From Halichondria panicea (lineage: Eukaryota; Porifera; Demospongiae; Suberitida; Halichondriidae): a stretch of DNA of 64,000 nt. Location of the stretch: positions 949,501 through 1,013,500 of the forward strand of contig NC_087390.1 of NCBI RefSeq assembly GCF_963675165.1, read 5' to 3'. The translations under genes and the position numbers were made by a program. This document shows positions 9,596 to 20,944 of this stretch, in pieces. The notes beneath the pieces were generated by a model. It ran no database searches. It was given only the letters and a program-made list of their open reading frames with translations, and was not told where the DNA came from. Every line of letters starts with the position of its first letter. Positions within the stretch are counted from its first letter, which is position 1.

Positions 9596-9865
9596 TAGAA
9601 TATGCATCCATAGATACTATAAATTTATAGTATCTATGATGCATCTATGTAACCTCCGCGGTTGCGGTTAGCCCGAGGCGCATAGCCGAGGGAATCCAGA
9701 GGAGATACAACGACCTCGTGTCAAAGGAAACGTTTTAAACACACATTCCTTAGGTCACAGTTCGGAATGTGTGTGTTAAAGACACGCGAATGACACGCGG
9801 ATGTCGTACCTCCTCTCGGAGGGAATCTAACTGTAACCAAGATGGTTACTAAGACGCATATTCTA
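9596..9865 (+). mobile_element. TA-flanked inverted-repeat element (MITE), cassette 2
   Basis: Terminal repeats starting TAGAATATGC and ending GCATATTCTA bracket the element, with inner arms as in cassette 1. A 30-bp perfect palindrome is inserted near its left end (9609-9638). Confidence 0.75.
9609..9638. repeat. 30-bp perfect palindrome
   Basis: The left half CATAGATACTATAAA is followed by its exact reverse complement. It is absent from the corresponding position of the other five cassettes, so it arose after duplication. Confidence 0.9.
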
Positions 9866-9892
9866 CGAGTGGGTGTAGTCTATCTAACTTCT

Positions 9893-9923
9893 TCATGCGC
9901 ATGCCCGAGGCGTGGTTATAAAA
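9893..9923 (+). promoter_or_regulatory. NRF1-like site (one mismatch) plus TATA box, cassette 2
   Basis: TGCGCATGCCC replaces the perfect palindrome, and TATAAAA follows near 9917. Confidence 0.45.
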
Positions 9924-10382
9924 GCCAGGTTTGGTGTGTAGCAACAGAATTGAATTTGTACCAGCTGGAGAGCTGTGAGAGACACCAGTTGACAGAAAAA
10001 GACAAGAAGACGGCTTCAAAACAACGAAAAACTACAGTAAAACTTAGTAGAGCTTGTGAAACGCTTGTTGAAGATACTGGAAAGAACAGACAAGTAAAAA
10101 GAACCTAGAACTGACTGCAACACTTCAAGAAAAAGAATGAAGCTCTGTGGTGGAGTGGAGGGGGGTATAGAGCAGACTGGACCAGCATGGAACATTAAAA
10201 AACTCAATAGAAAGGGGCAAGCGATTGCTGAAGTGTTTTTGATGCTTCCTGGCCCCCCCTGCCCATGCCCAACTGGAAAAAGCAATACAAAGCAACAGTG
10301 CACATGGAAAGAATGGATATTGACTGAACAAACTATTGCTTTCTGTGTTTTTTTTATAATGTTTTTGTCATCTTTTCACTAA
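9924..10382 (+). other. Conserved small-ORF block, cassette 2
   Basis: Contains the same two frames as cassette 1: the Lys-rich frame ending at 10108 and the MKLCGGVEGG frame from the ATG at 10137 to 10382, whose C-terminus is lengthened by one extra T in the poly-T run. Confidence 0.35.
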
Positions 10383-10425
10383 AAATTTCATTCCAACTTT
10401 TAATAACTTCCTGCAAATTATTTGT

Positions 10426-10549
10426 CACTTCCTGTAGAATATGCGTCCATTTCTTGTAGAATATGTGTCCACTTCCTGTAGAATATGTGTCCACTTCCTG
10501 TAGAATATGCGCCCATTTCCTGTAGAATAAGTACCTTCTTGTTAGATTA
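10426..10549 (+). repeat. 22-bp minisatellite with ETS-like sites, cassette 2
   Basis: About five units of the CACTTCCTGTAGAATATG type, as in cassette 1, with one unit altered to CATTTCTTG. Confidence 0.75.
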
Positions 10550-10619
10550 TGCTTCCATGTATTAAATCTACTGTTTTTAGCCAATCAGATCAATTACAGA
10601 TGATGTAATGTAGTCTAAT

Positions 10620-10893
10620 TAGTAGTATCCAGTTTTATAGTCTGTGTCCAGCTTTATTTGCAAGTCTTATTCTTGTTCTCACAACCTTCTCTTCACTAAA
10701 GGTTGGTTGATTTCGAGCCTAACCCACACAAATCTTTTAACCGTGTTCTCAAGTTTGCTGTCAAGCACAAACTTCCCCTCAATCGCAGTGCTCTCCCGTA
10801 CTGGAAGGAAAACATACCTTCAAGAATGGACCTGGGAAAGTCGAGATATGGTGGACCATTCGAAGATTATTTACTGAGTCAGTTCATTTGTTG
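10620..10893 (+). pseudogene. Transporter central-loop fragment, cassette 2
   Basis: Same fragment as at 6660-6928, with a Glu-to-Asn change (KENIPSRMDLGK). It remains open over 63 codons. Confidence 0.75.
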
Positions 10894-11097
10894 AATGAGC
10901 TTGTTGTTGTCCTTTTCTGTGTTTACAGTATCTGTATTCAATGCCACCAATGTTATAATAACTCTAACTACACCTGACCACTTTCATCCTGTAATAATTA
11001 TATGCATACATTATACTATTATGTATAGCAAAGCCGTTTCTTACTGATATAAGCCACTAGATCTATAGCTGGCTATATTAGAAATGAGCGTTGAAAA

Positions 11098-11925
11098 ATG
11101 AGTTGTAAATACGGAGTGAGACAGTTCTACTCAAAGGGAGCCTACCTTGTGCTTGCTTGGACACTGCTTGTGAGTGCTACTGCTATTGCTAACTATAGCT
11201 TAATCGAGTCAGTTATTACAGACTATCCAGTTTGGCTAGGTTCAATACCACTGTCGTTGTTTCTGCTCCTAACATTTTGTCTCGGATTACTAGCCAATTA
11301 CAAGCTTCAAGATTACACAATAATAAGGATCGGAATTATCTCCCTATTTTTTTGTAACAGTGGTTTCCAGCATATACGTCCTAATCCTAGGTTCTGGACT
11401 AGAACACCGCTTTGAAATGTATAGACTTCTCAATGTAGTCGTTTTCTGTATAGTGGGGTTTGTGTTTTTGGTAGCACTGACATGTTTTGTCTGCACACTA
11501 CAACTAGGCCTGGATCAGATGCCTGATGCATCATCTTCTAGCATCACTAGTTTCATCGCTTGGTTAGGGTTCAGCATAAGTGCTGGTGAATGGATTGGGG
11601 AGTTTTTGGATTTTGTCTTGAAGGACAACTGTTTCGGGTTAGTTGAAGATACAATAAGTAGTATCCAGATTATTTGCTGTGTATATGCTTATTAACTATG
11701 GGACCACTTCAATTGCGGGCATTTATGGAAGCGGTGCAATTCACCCCAATAATAATACAATGGTACTGATACTGTTTGGAATCAAGGCTACTATTTGTCT
11801 GCTTGGATTCATCCTGTACTGTTTCCTGGCTCACTAGTATAAGAGGAGAGTTAGAGACGAGCACTATCATCAAACTGTTGTGGAGGAGGTCTATGATCGA
11901 TATCTAACAACTCGTAATCTAGATT
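11098..11925 (+). pseudogene. POT-like transporter pseudogene, class A, internal deletion
   Basis: The copy starts with the class A ATG and reads normally to residue ~85. One extra T in the TTTTTTT run near 11346-11352 then shifts the frame (the alternative frame resumes at 11360-11695). At 11668 the sequence jumps from the helix 6 region (AGTATCCAG) to the helix 11 region (ATTATTTGCTG), deleting about 730 bp including the central loop and helices 6-10. A later TAG (CACTAGTAT, near 11834) replaces a Trp codon. It retains the full upstream cassette, so it was probably a working gene before. Confidence 0.85.
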
Positions 11926-12347
11926 GATTAAAATATTAATGAGAAGACGACTGATTGTATCATTATTCATTATTAACGTAGTTCAGTAGATTCTATGTAT
12001 TTTACAAGTGAAAGTGAAATGTAGCAGACTGAGTCTAAACAAGAGCTATAAACAATTATAGCCATCATCATAATTATTGCCCTTAAAACAAATCAGTTAG
12101 AAAATGCCATGTATACTGTAGATCGGCAGAGTGCTTTGTTTTTCATCAAGTGCAGTATGGTTATGACAACATGAGGTTTGTTAGGACATAACATTTTCAT
12201 TGTTTACAGAGAGTATCTTCACTTTATTAAATACATTCTGTCTTATAATGCTATACTGAGGCAGTCTCCTATCCTAGTATCACTTGTTCTGTTAGGGTAG
12301 CAATATCGCATAGACTACAAACCACTAGTCTACTGCGCGCAGTCGAA
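11926..12347 (+). other. Intergenic stretch, duplicated flank
   Basis: Near-copy of 8664-9081; nothing coding was seen. Confidence 0.5.
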
Positions 12348-12950
12348 ATGAGTTGTAAATACAGAGTGAGAAAGTTCTATCAAAGGGAGCCTACCTTGTG
12401 CTAGCTTGGACACTGTTTGTAAGTGCTACAGTTACTGCTTCTTATAGAATTGAGATACTTTTTATGGACTAGCTACCCTAAATGGCTAGTCACAACAACA
12501 CTGGCATTTTTTCTACCAATAATAATTTATTATGTCTCGGATTTTTAGCTTTAGTATTACAAGCTTCAAGATTACATGATAGTGAGGATATCGGAATTAT
12601 CGCCATGTAACAATGGTTTTCAGCATATACGTCCTAATCTTAGGCCGGTTCTGGACTAGAATATGGTTTTGGACAGTACTACTAGCGAGTCATTAATGAA
12701 GTCGTATTATGTATAATGCTTTGTGTGTTTTTGGTGGCGGGCAATGACATGCATGTTTTATCTGCACACTACAACTAGGCCTGGATCAGATGCCGGCTGA
12801 TGCATCATCTTCTAGTATCACTATAGTTTCATTGCTTGGTTTGTATTCAGTATAAAATTAAGTGCTGGTGTGGATTGGGGATTTTGGAAAATGTGTGATA
12901 TTGAAAGATTATTGTTGTTGTCGGATTGATTATCTATGTACAACTGTATA
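12348..12950 (+). pseudogene. Class D 5' transporter pseudogene, cassette 3
   Basis: Fuller version of the class D relic, with the early frameshift and the Pro-Ala insertion in the DQMPDAS motif; an additional deletion removes the TTTCTTG of helix 3 near 12607. Confidence 0.8.
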
Positions 12951-12971
12951 TAGATAGACTACACCTAAGAG

Positions 12972-13204
12972 TAGAATATGCGTCTATGTAACCTCCGCGG
13001 TTGCGGTTAGTCCGAGGCGCATAGCCGAGGGAATCCAGAGGAGGTACGACATCCGCATGTCAAAGGAAACGTTTTAGACACACATTTCTTAGGTCAAAGT
13101 TCGGAATGTGTGTGTTAAAGACACGCGAATGACACGCGGATGTCGTACCTCCTCTCGGAGGGAATCTAACCGTAACCAAGGTGGTTACTAAGACGCATAT
13201 TCTA
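12972..13204 (+). mobile_element. TA-flanked inverted-repeat element (MITE), cassette 3
   Basis: Short form of the element, with clear TAGAATATGCG and CGCATATTCTA ends and inner arms. It shares its insertion site with the other five copies. Confidence 0.75.
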
Positions 13205-13236
13205 CGAGTGGTGTAGTCTATCTAACTTGGACTTTA

Positions 13237-13264
13237 TGCGCATGCGCGAGGCATGGTTATAAAA
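13237..13264 (+). promoter_or_regulatory. NRF1-like palindrome plus TATA box, cassette 3
   Basis: Perfect TGCGCATGCGC at 13237-13247 and TATAAAA at 13258-13264. Confidence 0.5.
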
Positions 13265-13710
13265 AGCCAGGTTTGGTGTGTAGCAACAGAATTGAATTTG
13301 TACGAGCTGGAAAGCTGTGAGAGACACCAGTTGACAGAAAAAGACAAGAAGACGGCTTCAAAACAACGAAAAACTACAGTAAAACTTAGTAGAGCTTGTG
13401 AAATGCTTGTTGAAGATACTGGAAAGAACAGACAAGTAAAAAGAACCTAGAACTGACTGCAACACTACAAGAACTGAGAAGAATGAAGCTCTGTGGTGGA
13501 GTGGAGGGGGGTATAGAGCAGACTGGACCAGCATGGAACATTAAAAAACTCAATAGAAAGGGGCAAGCGATTGCTGAAGTGTTTTTGATGCTTCCTGGCC
13601 CCCCCTGCCCATGCCCAACTGGAAAAAGCAATACAAAGCAACAGTGGACATGGAAAGAATGGATATTGACTGAACAAACTATTGCATTCTGTGTTTTTTA
13701 TAATGTTTTT
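13253..13710 (+). other. Conserved small-ORF block, cassette 3
   Basis: In this copy a G-to-A change creates an ATG at 13253, giving a 65-codon frame (MVIKSQVWCVATELNLYELE at its start). The second frame begins at the ATG at 13483 and, through indels, runs into the minisatellite (109 codons). The frame length therefore is not conserved at the 3' side. Confidence 0.35.
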
Positions 13711-13778
13711 GTCATCTTCTTGTCACTTTCACTAAAAATTTCATTCCAACTTTTGATAACTTCATGCAAATTATTTGT

Positions 13779-13902
13779 CACTTCCTGTAGAATATGCATC
13801 CATTTCCTGTAGAATATGTGTCCACTTCCTGTAGAATATGTGTCCACTTCCTGTAGAATATGCGCCCATTTCCTGTAGAATAAGTACCTTCTTGTAGATT
13901 AT
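13779..13902 (+). repeat. 22-bp minisatellite with ETS-like sites, cassette 3
   Basis: Five units of the same 22-bp repeat; three keep the exact CACTTCCTG core. Confidence 0.75.
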
Positions 13903-13972
13903 GCTTCCATTCGGTAATCTATACTGTTTTTAGCCAATCAGATCAATTACAGATGATGTAATGTAGTCTAAT

Positions 13973-14246
13973 TAGTAGTATCCAGTTTTATAGTCTGTGT
14001 CCAGCTTTATTTGCAAGTCTTATTCTTGTTCTCACAACCTTGTCTTCGCTAAAGGTTGGTTGATTTCGAGCCTAACCCACAAAAATCTTTTAACCGTGTT
14101 CTCAAGTTTGCTGTCAAGCACAAAGTTCCCCTCAATCGCAGTGCTCTCCCGTACTGGAAGGAAGACATACCTTCAAGAATGGACCTGGGAAAGTCGAGAT
14201 ATGGTGGACCATTCGAAGATTATTTACTGAGTCAGTTCATTTGTTG
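13973..14246 (+). pseudogene. Transporter central-loop fragment, cassette 3
   Basis: Open 63-codon fragment with FNRVLKFAVKHKVPLNRSAL and the LLSQFIC tail, as in cassette 1. Confidence 0.75.
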
Positions 14247-14447
14247 AGCTTGTTGTTGTCCTTTTCTGTGTTTACAGTATCTGTATTCAATGCCACCAAT
14301 GTTATAATAACTCTAACTACACCTGTCCACTTTCATCCTGTACTAATTATATGCATACATTATAATATATGTAGCAGAGCCGTTTCTTACTGATATAAGC
14401 CACTAGATCTATAGCTGGCTATAATTATTAGAAATGAGCATTGAAAA

Positions 14448-15983
14448 ATGAGTTGTAAATACGGAGTGAGAAAGTTCTACTCAAAGGGAGCCTACCTTGT
14501 GCTAGCTTGGATACTGCTTGTGAGTGCTACTGCTATTGCTAACTATAGCTTAATCGAGTCGGTTATTACAGACTATCCAGATTGGCTAGGTTCAATACCA
14601 CTGTCGTTATTTCTACTCCTAACATTTTGTCTCGGATTGCTAGCCAATTACAAGCTTCAAGATTACACAATAATAAGGATCGGAATTATCTCCCTATTTT
14701 TCGTAACAATTTTTTCCAGCATATACTTCCTTGTCTTAGGTCCTGGACTAGAACACCGCTTTGAAAAGTACAGACTTCTCAATGAAGTTTTATTCTGTAT
14801 AGTGGAGTGTGTGTTTTTGGTGGCACTGACATGTTTTGTCTGCACACTACAACTAGGCCTGGATCAGATGCCTGATGCATCATCTTCTAGCATCACTAGT
14901 TTCATCGCTTGGTTTGTGTTCAGTATGAGTGCTGGTAGATGGATTGGAGAGTTTATGTACGTTGTCTTGATTGACAATTGTTTTGGCTTAGTTGAAGATA
15001 CAATAAGTATTATCCAGCTTTATAGTCTGTGTGCTGCTTTATTTGCAAGTCTTATTCTTGTTCTTGACTTTCTTTTCGCTAAAAGCTGGTTAATTATAGA
15101 GCCTAACCCACCCAAATCATTTATATTGATCTACCGTGTTCTTAAATTTGCTGCCAAGCACAAGGCTCCCCTCAATCGCAGTGCTCTCACATACTGGGAG
15201 GAAGACGTACCTTCAAGAATGGACCTGGGAAAGTCGAGATACGGTGGACCATTCACTACAGAGCAAGTTGAAGATGTGAAATCAATTCTACGATTGTTTA
15301 CTATGAGCCTACCATTGTGGTTAATACTGTTTGCACTTGCTTTTAATCCAACATTTCATGACATTTCACTACAACATCGATATGTCAAGTTTTATAATTT
15401 CACCAACTGCACATCTGACATGCTTTTCTCTTTTACGTACAGTGATCATTTGTGGTCTATGATCGGTATCCTGATTAATGAATTCTTTATCTACCCGCTT
15501 TTCAGAGTTAGACTTCCAAGCATTCTAAAGAGAATCGGTGTTGGTTCGTTCCTTTCTCTGGTTTTGAGCATAGGTTTTATTATTCTAGAATCATTTGAGG
15601 CAATGGGATTGGTTGAAACTGTTATATCTTTCGTGTCAAATGGTTTGCTGTCAACTCTTTTTCTTTGTGCCATGCTGGAGTTAGTTTGTGCTCAGGCTCC
15701 ATACAATATGCAGAGATTATTTGCTGTGTATATGCTTGTTAATTATGTGACTGCTTCAATTGCTGGTATTTATGGAGGCGGTGCAATTCACCACAAAAAT
15801 AACACAGTGGTACTGATACTGTTTGGAATCAAGGCTACTATCAGTCTGCTTGGATTCATCCTGTACTGCCTCCTGGCTCGCTGGTACAAGAGGAGAGTTA
15901 GAGACGAGGACTACCATGCACAAACTGTTGTGGAGGAGGTCTATGATCGATATTTAGCATCTTGTAATCGAGAAGATGACTGA
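14448..15983 (+). CDS. POT/PTR2-like membrane transporter, class A, intact, variant C-terminus
   Basis: The 511-residue protein has the family layout (twelve helices, DQMPDASS motif, central loop, CAQAPYNMQR with Gln replacing the first Arg). It is the most diverged intact class A copy: it has DISLQHRYVKFYNFTN after helix 7, YGGGAIHHKNN between helices 11 and 12, and ends NREDD instead of the usual SRNLD or TRNLD. The ATG at 14448 is shared with its paralogues. Cassette 3 lies immediately upstream. Confidence 0.75.
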   Translation: MSCKYGVRKFYSKGAYLVLAWILLVSATAIANYSLIESVITDYPDWLGSIPLSLFLLLTFCLGLLANYKLQDYTIIRIGIISLFFVTIFSSIYFLVLGPGLEHRFEKYRLLNEVLFCIVECVFLVALTCFVCTLQLGLDQMPDASSSSITSFIAWFVFSMSAGRWIGEFMYVVLIDNCFGLVEDTISIIQLYSLCAALFASLILVLDFLFAKSWLIIEPNPPKSFILIYRVLKFAAKHKAPLNRSALTYWEEDVPSRMDLGKSRYGGPFTTEQVEDVKSILRLFTMSLPLWLILFALAFNPTFHDISLQHRYVKFYNFTNCTSDMLFSFTYSDHLWSMIGILINEFFIYPLFRVRLPSILKRIGVGSFLSLVLSIGFIILESFEAMGLVETVISFVSNGLLSTLFLCAMLELVCAQAPYNMQRLFAVYMLVNYVTASIAGIYGGGAIHHKNNTVVLILFGIKATISLLGFILYCLLARWYKRRVRDEDYHAQTVVEEVYDRYLASCNREDD

Positions 15984-16433
15984 TTATAGAGACAAAGAAA
16001 TGTATCATTTTATATAGAATTTTATGTATTTTTTGATGTCAACAAGTGAAACTGAAATGTAGCAGTCTAAACAAGAGTTAAATATTAGCTATCATGTTGC
16101 CGTTAGAAAATACAAACAAAAGTGTGTGCTGAATGATAGTCAGCATTGCATTGACATGTAGATCTAGGCAAAGTGCTTTAATTTATTATCAGTCACCAGG
16201 TGCAGCATCCATGGTTATTACAACATGAGTTTTGTTGTCTGTTCCTTACTGAGAACATTTTCTATCTTATCTTAACATCTTAATGTTATTAACATCTATA
16301 ATTAAGGCACAAAATTTAATGTTGTTCTTACGTATACTATTGTGATATCTTGAAAAGATTCAAGTTTAATTCACGAATATGGAACTCTAACATAAATCAT
16401 AAGAACAGTTATTTATATACAAACAGAATACAA
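15984..16433 (+). other. Intergenic stretch, no gene
   Basis: AT-rich DNA without a supported frame. It aligns loosely with the 3' flanks of other copies (for example the GAAATGTAGCAG word). Confidence 0.5.
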
Positions 16434-16526
16434 AGAGAACATTCTAGACTTAGCTAGTAACACAAGAGAACATGCTATACTTAGCTAGTAACACAAGAGA
16501 ACATGCTATACTTAGCTAATAAGAAA
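16434..16526 (+). repeat. 31-bp tandem repeat, about 3 units
   Basis: AGAGAACATGCTATACTTAG followed by CTAGTAACACA is repeated three times with a few changes; the last unit is incomplete. Confidence 0.85.
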
Positions 16527-16540
16527 TCAGGACATAATTG

Positions 16541-16699
16541 CTTCTTCGGTTTTAAGCATAGGTTTTATTATTCTAGAATCATTTCAGATAATGGAAATGG
16601 TAGAAACTGTTATATCTTTTGTGTCAAATGGTTTGCTGTCAACAAACTGTTGTGGAGGAGGTCTATGATCGATATCAAACACCTCGTAATCTAGATTGA
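16541..16699 (+). pseudogene. Transporter 3' fragment with internal deletion
   Basis: The piece contains helix 9-10 sequence (TTATTATTCTAGAATCATTT, matching the copy at 24918) joined at GCTGTCAAC|AAACTG to the last 25 codons. It ends with the same stop and 3' flank as the copy ending at 25320. Confidence 0.85.
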
Positions 16700-16843
16700 A
16701 GATGACTGATTATACTGATTATTATATAGAGAGCATGCAATGTATGTCAACAAGCAAGAGCTGAACATTAGCCATCATGTTACCGTTAGTATACTGATCA
16801 GTTAGAAAATGCAATCAAAACTGTGTACTGAATGAGAAACAGT

Positions 16844-16960
16844 ATAGCGGGTAATTTTCGGGGGACAAAATATTCGTGTTGAGCAATATTTATAGTCACT
16901 TCGTGGATAATATTTTTGTGGTTGCTGCTTGCACTGCAGGTAAAGGTAGGCAAGGTTGCT
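16844..16960 (+). mobile_element. Left part of an inverted-repeat element (MITE 2)
   Basis: TAGCGGGTAATTTTCGGGGG begins the element; its right arm is missing here. The complete form is at 32503-32689. Confidence 0.55.
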
Positions 16961-17229
16961 TCACATGCTATACCGATCGAGTGTTTTGTTTTCACCAGGT
17001 GCAGTATGGCTATGACAACATGAGGCAGTGTTTGTGTTCCTTCGATAATAAAATCACAATGTTTAGATATATACTGCATGTATGATAGCATAATTATTCT
17101 GATCATCAGACCATTATTTGCAGAATCTACTTTCACTTTATTAAACACACAAAGTTAATGTTGACAAATCAGGTTCTATAATATTGACCATCATAACATT
17201 TTCATTGTTTATAGAGAGTGTCTTCACTT

Positions 17230-17236
17230 TATAAAA
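17230..17236 (+). promoter_or_regulatory. TATA box of class C gene
   Basis: TATAAAA lies 151 bp before the class C start codon at 17381. The spacing is the same (151 bp) at 25861/26012, 32984/33135 and 39579/39730. Confidence 0.55.
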
Positions 17237-17380
17237 TACACAACAATTATGCGTTTTCCCAATGCTAAACAGTTTCATACATATACCACTTGTTTTGTCA
17301 GGGTAGCAATATCACTACAAAACCACTTGTCTATAGTATACTATAGTGAGTCTATACAGCTGCACAGCTATATTGTCGAA

Positions 17381-18880
17381 ATGAGTTGTAAATACAGAAT
17401 GAGAAAGTTCTACTCAAAGGGATCCTACCTTGTGCTAGCTTGGACACTGTTTGTAAGTGCTACTGCTATTGCTAGCCTTAACTTAACCTACATACTTTTT
17501 ACTGGCTATCCTGATTGGCTAGTCACAACAACACTGGCAGTTTTTCTGCCAATAATATTTTGTCTCGAATATTTAGCCAGGCTTCAAGATTACACAATAG
17601 CAAGGATCGGAATTATCGCCATGTTTCTTGTAACAGTTGTTTTCAGCATATACGTCCTAATCCTCGGTCCTGGACTAGAATATGGTTTTGGAAAGTACAG
17701 CCTCATCAATGAAGTCGTATTATGTATAATGCTTTGTGTGTTTTTGGTGGCACTGACATGTTTAACCTGCGTACTACAGCTTGGTTTGATGCCTGATGCT
17801 TCATCTTCTAGTATCGCTAGTTTTATCGCTTGGTTTGTGTTCAGTATAAGTGCGGGTAGCTGGGTTGGAGATTTCAGAATATATGGTATTGAAAGGTAAC
17901 TGCTTTGGTATAATTGTTGATTCAATCAGTAGTATCCAGCTTTATAGTCTGTATCCAGCTTTATTTGCAAGTTTTATTCTTATTCTCAACCTCCTTTTCG
18001 CTAAAAGCTGGTAGATTATCGAGCTTAACCCACCAAAATCTTTTAAAATGATCTATCAGGTTCTCAAGTTTGCAGCCAAACACAAAGCTCCCCTCAATCG
18101 CAGTGCTCTCACATACTGGGAGGAAGACATACCTTCAAGAATGGACCTGGGAAAGTCGAAATATGGTGGACCATTCACTACGGAGGAAGTTGAAGATGTG
18201 AAATCAATTCTACGAATGTTTGCTATAAGCCTACCCTTGTGGTTAATCTCGTTTGCAATTGCTTTTAATCCCGACAATGTCGTTCCATTAACCTTTCCAA
18301 ATCTCACCAACTGCACATCTGACATGCTTTTCTCTTTCACGTACAGTAATTATTGGTGGTCTATGATCTGTACCCTGGTTACTGAATTCGTTTTCTATCC
18401 GCTTTTCAGAGATAGATTTCCAAGTATTCTAAAGAGAATCGGTATTGCTTCCTTCCTTTCTCTGGTGTCGAGTATTGTATTCATTATAGTGCAATCATTG
18501 GAGGTTCTTCACAAAAAAGAGGTACTAACCATTTTATCCTTGATGATGAAAGGTTTCCTGGGAAATCTTTTTTTTTGTGCAATGGTGGAGTTAGTTTGTG
18601 CTCAGGCTCCGTACAACATGTGAAGATTATTTGCTGCTTATATGGGCTTAAATTTTTTATCCTCTACATACGCTGGCATTTATTTAAGTGGTGTAATTCA
18701 CCCCAAAAATAATACAATGGTACTGATACTGTTTGGAATCAAGGCTACTATTAGTCTGCTTGGATTCATCCTGTACTGCCTCCTGGCTCACTGGTATAAG
18801 AGGAGAGTTAGAGACGAGCACTATCATGTACAAACTGTTGTGGAGGAGGTCTACGATCGATATCTAACAACTCGTAATTA
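17381..18880 (+). pseudogene. POT-like transporter pseudogene, class C
   Basis: The copy has the class C N-terminus (MSCKYRMRKFYSKGSY, then NLTYILFTGYPDWLVTT). Lesions are a two-base loss near 17874 (GATTTCAGAATATATGG, shared with the copies at 26012 and 39730) that shifts the frame, TAG in place of a Leu codon at 18012-18014 (AGCTGGTAGATT), and TGA in place of Arg near 18620 (AACATGTGAAG). It also lacks Asp-Gln of the DQMPDA motif by in-frame deletion. The remaining reading frames are otherwise well kept, so inactivation is recent. The 3' end from about 18690 matches class B sequence, suggesting gene conversion. Confidence 0.85.
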
Positions 18881-19417
18881 ACATATTAATGAAGCTGATT
18901 GTATCATTATTCATTACTATACACACAGTTCAGATAGATTAATTTTGTTGAATTCTATGTATTTTACAAGTGAAACTGAAATCAAGCAGACTGAGTCTAA
19001 ACAAGAGCTTAACGTTTAATAGCCATCATCATATTGCCCTTAAAACAAATCAGTTAGAAAATCCAACCAAAACTATGTACTGAATGATAGTCAGCATTGC
19101 ATTGACATGCACACATGCATCATAATATTATACATGTGGATTGACAGAGTGCTTGTTTTTCATCAAGTATGTTCATTGTTGAATGAGCTTGTTATTGTGT
19201 ATTATTGCTTTCAATTCATTTTCGTTGTTTACGGAGTCTATATCTGTAGTTGATGTTTCAATGCCACCAATGTTATTATAACTCTCTCTGTATGCTAACT
19301 ACACCGTCTGTCCCTTTCATCCTGTGATAATTATGTACGTACGTAGATCTATAGCGTTTCAGGAATACATTGTAGAGGTTAAGATCTAGCTTGCTGTACA
19401 GAAATTGGCATTGGAAA
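18881..19417 (+). promoter_or_regulatory. 3' flank of class C and 5' flank of class B gene
   Basis: No gene was seen. From about 19165 it matches the upstream region of the other class B copies (956-1202, 27800-28049, 41525-41781). Confidence 0.45.
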
Positions 19418-20944
19418 ATGAGTAAATACAGAGTGAGAAAGTTCTACTCAAAGGGATCCTACCTTGTGCTAGCTTGGATGCTGCTTGTGAGTGCTACTGC
19501 TATTGCTAGCTATAGCTTACTCGAGTCAGTTATTACAGACTATCCAGATTGGCTAGGTACAATACCACTGTCGTTATTTCTACTCCTAACATTTTGTCTC
19601 GGATTGCTAGCCAATTACAAGCTTCAAGATTACACAATAATAAGGATCGGAATTATCTCCCTATTTTTTGCAACAATGGTTTCCAGCATATACATCCTAA
19701 TCCTAGGTTCTGGACTAGAACACCGCTTTGAAAAGTACAGACTTCTCAATGAAGTCGTACTCTGTATAGCGGTGTGTGTGATTTTGATGGCACTGACATG
19801 TTTTGTCTGCACACTACAACTAGGCCTGGATCAGATGCCTGATGCATCATCTTCTAGCATCACTAGTTTCATCGCTTGGTCTATGTTCAGTGTAAGTGCT
19901 GGTAGCTGGGTTGGGGAGTTTTTGGATTTTGCCTTGAAGGACAACTGTTTCGGGTTAGTTGAAGATACAATAAGTAGTATCCAGCTTTATAGTCTGTGTG
20001 CTGCTTTATTTGCAAGTCTTATTCTTGTTCTCGACCTCCTTTTCGGTAAAAGCTGGTTAATTATCGAGCCTAACCCACCAAAATCATTTACATTGATCTA
20101 CTGTGTTCTCAAGTTTGCTGCCAAGCACAAAGCTCCCCTCAATCGCAGTGCTCTCACATACTGGGAGGAAGACGTACCTTCAAGAATGGACCTGGGAAAG
20201 TCGAGATACGGTGGACCATTCACTACAGAGCAAGTTGAAGATGTGAAATCAATTCTACGATTGTTTGCTATGAGCCTACCATTGTGGTTAATACTGTTTG
20301 CACTTGCTTTTAATCCTACATTTCATGACATTTCACTACAACATCGACATATCAAGTTTCATAATTTCACCAACTGCACATCTGACATGCTTTTCTGTTT
20401 TACGTACAGTGGTCATTTGTGGTCTATGATCGGTATCTTGGTTTATGAATTCTTTATCTACCCGCTTTTCAGAGATAAACTTCCAAGCATTCTAAAAAGA
20501 ATCGGTGTTGGTTCGTTCCTTTCTCTGGTTTTGAGCATAGGTTTTATTATTCTAGAATCATTTGAGGCAATGGGATTGATAGAAACTGTTATATCTTTTG
20601 TATCAAATGGTTTGCTGTCAGCTCTTTTTCTTTGTGCTATGCTGGAGTTTGTTTGTGCTCAGGCTCCATACAATATGCGGAGATTATTTGCTGTGTATAT
20701 CCTTATTAATTATGGGACCGCTTCAATTGCTGGCATTTATGGAAGCGGTGCAATTCACCCCAAAAATAATACAATGGTACTGATACTGTTTGGAATCAAG
20801 GCTACTATTAGTCTGCTTGGATTCATCCTGTACTGCCTCCTGGCTCACTGGTATAAGAGGAGAGTTAGAGACGAGCACTATCATGTACAAACTGTTGTGG
20901 AGGAGGTCTATGATCGATATCTAACAACTCGTAATCTAGATTGA
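19418..20944 (+). CDS. POT/PTR2-like membrane transporter, class B, intact
   Basis: The 508-residue protein begins MSKYRVRKFYSKGSY; an upstream non-ATG extension is not conserved. It has twelve helices, LGLDQMPDASS, the central loop and CAQAPYNMRR. In helix 5 it reads SMFSVSAGSWVGEFLDFALK and after helix 6 FGKSWLIIEP. It is almost identical to the frameshifted copy at 41782-43309, which allows the two to be compared directly. Confidence 0.75.
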   Translation: MSKYRVRKFYSKGSYLVLAWMLLVSATAIASYSLLESVITDYPDWLGTIPLSLFLLLTFCLGLLANYKLQDYTIIRIGIISLFFATMVSSIYILILGSGLEHRFEKYRLLNEVVLCIAVCVILMALTCFVCTLQLGLDQMPDASSSSITSFIAWSMFSVSAGSWVGEFLDFALKDNCFGLVEDTISSIQLYSLCAALFASLILVLDLLFGKSWLIIEPNPPKSFTLIYCVLKFAAKHKAPLNRSALTYWEEDVPSRMDLGKSRYGGPFTTEQVEDVKSILRLFAMSLPLWLILFALAFNPTFHDISLQHRHIKFHNFTNCTSDMLFCFTYSGHLWSMIGILVYEFFIYPLFRDKLPSILKRIGVGSFLSLVLSIGFIILESFEAMGLIETVISFVSNGLLSALFLCAMLEFVCAQAPYNMRRLFAVYILINYGTASIAGIYGSGAIHPKNNTMVLILFGIKATISLLGFILYCLLAHWYKRRVRDEHYHVQTVVEEVYDRYLTTRNLD

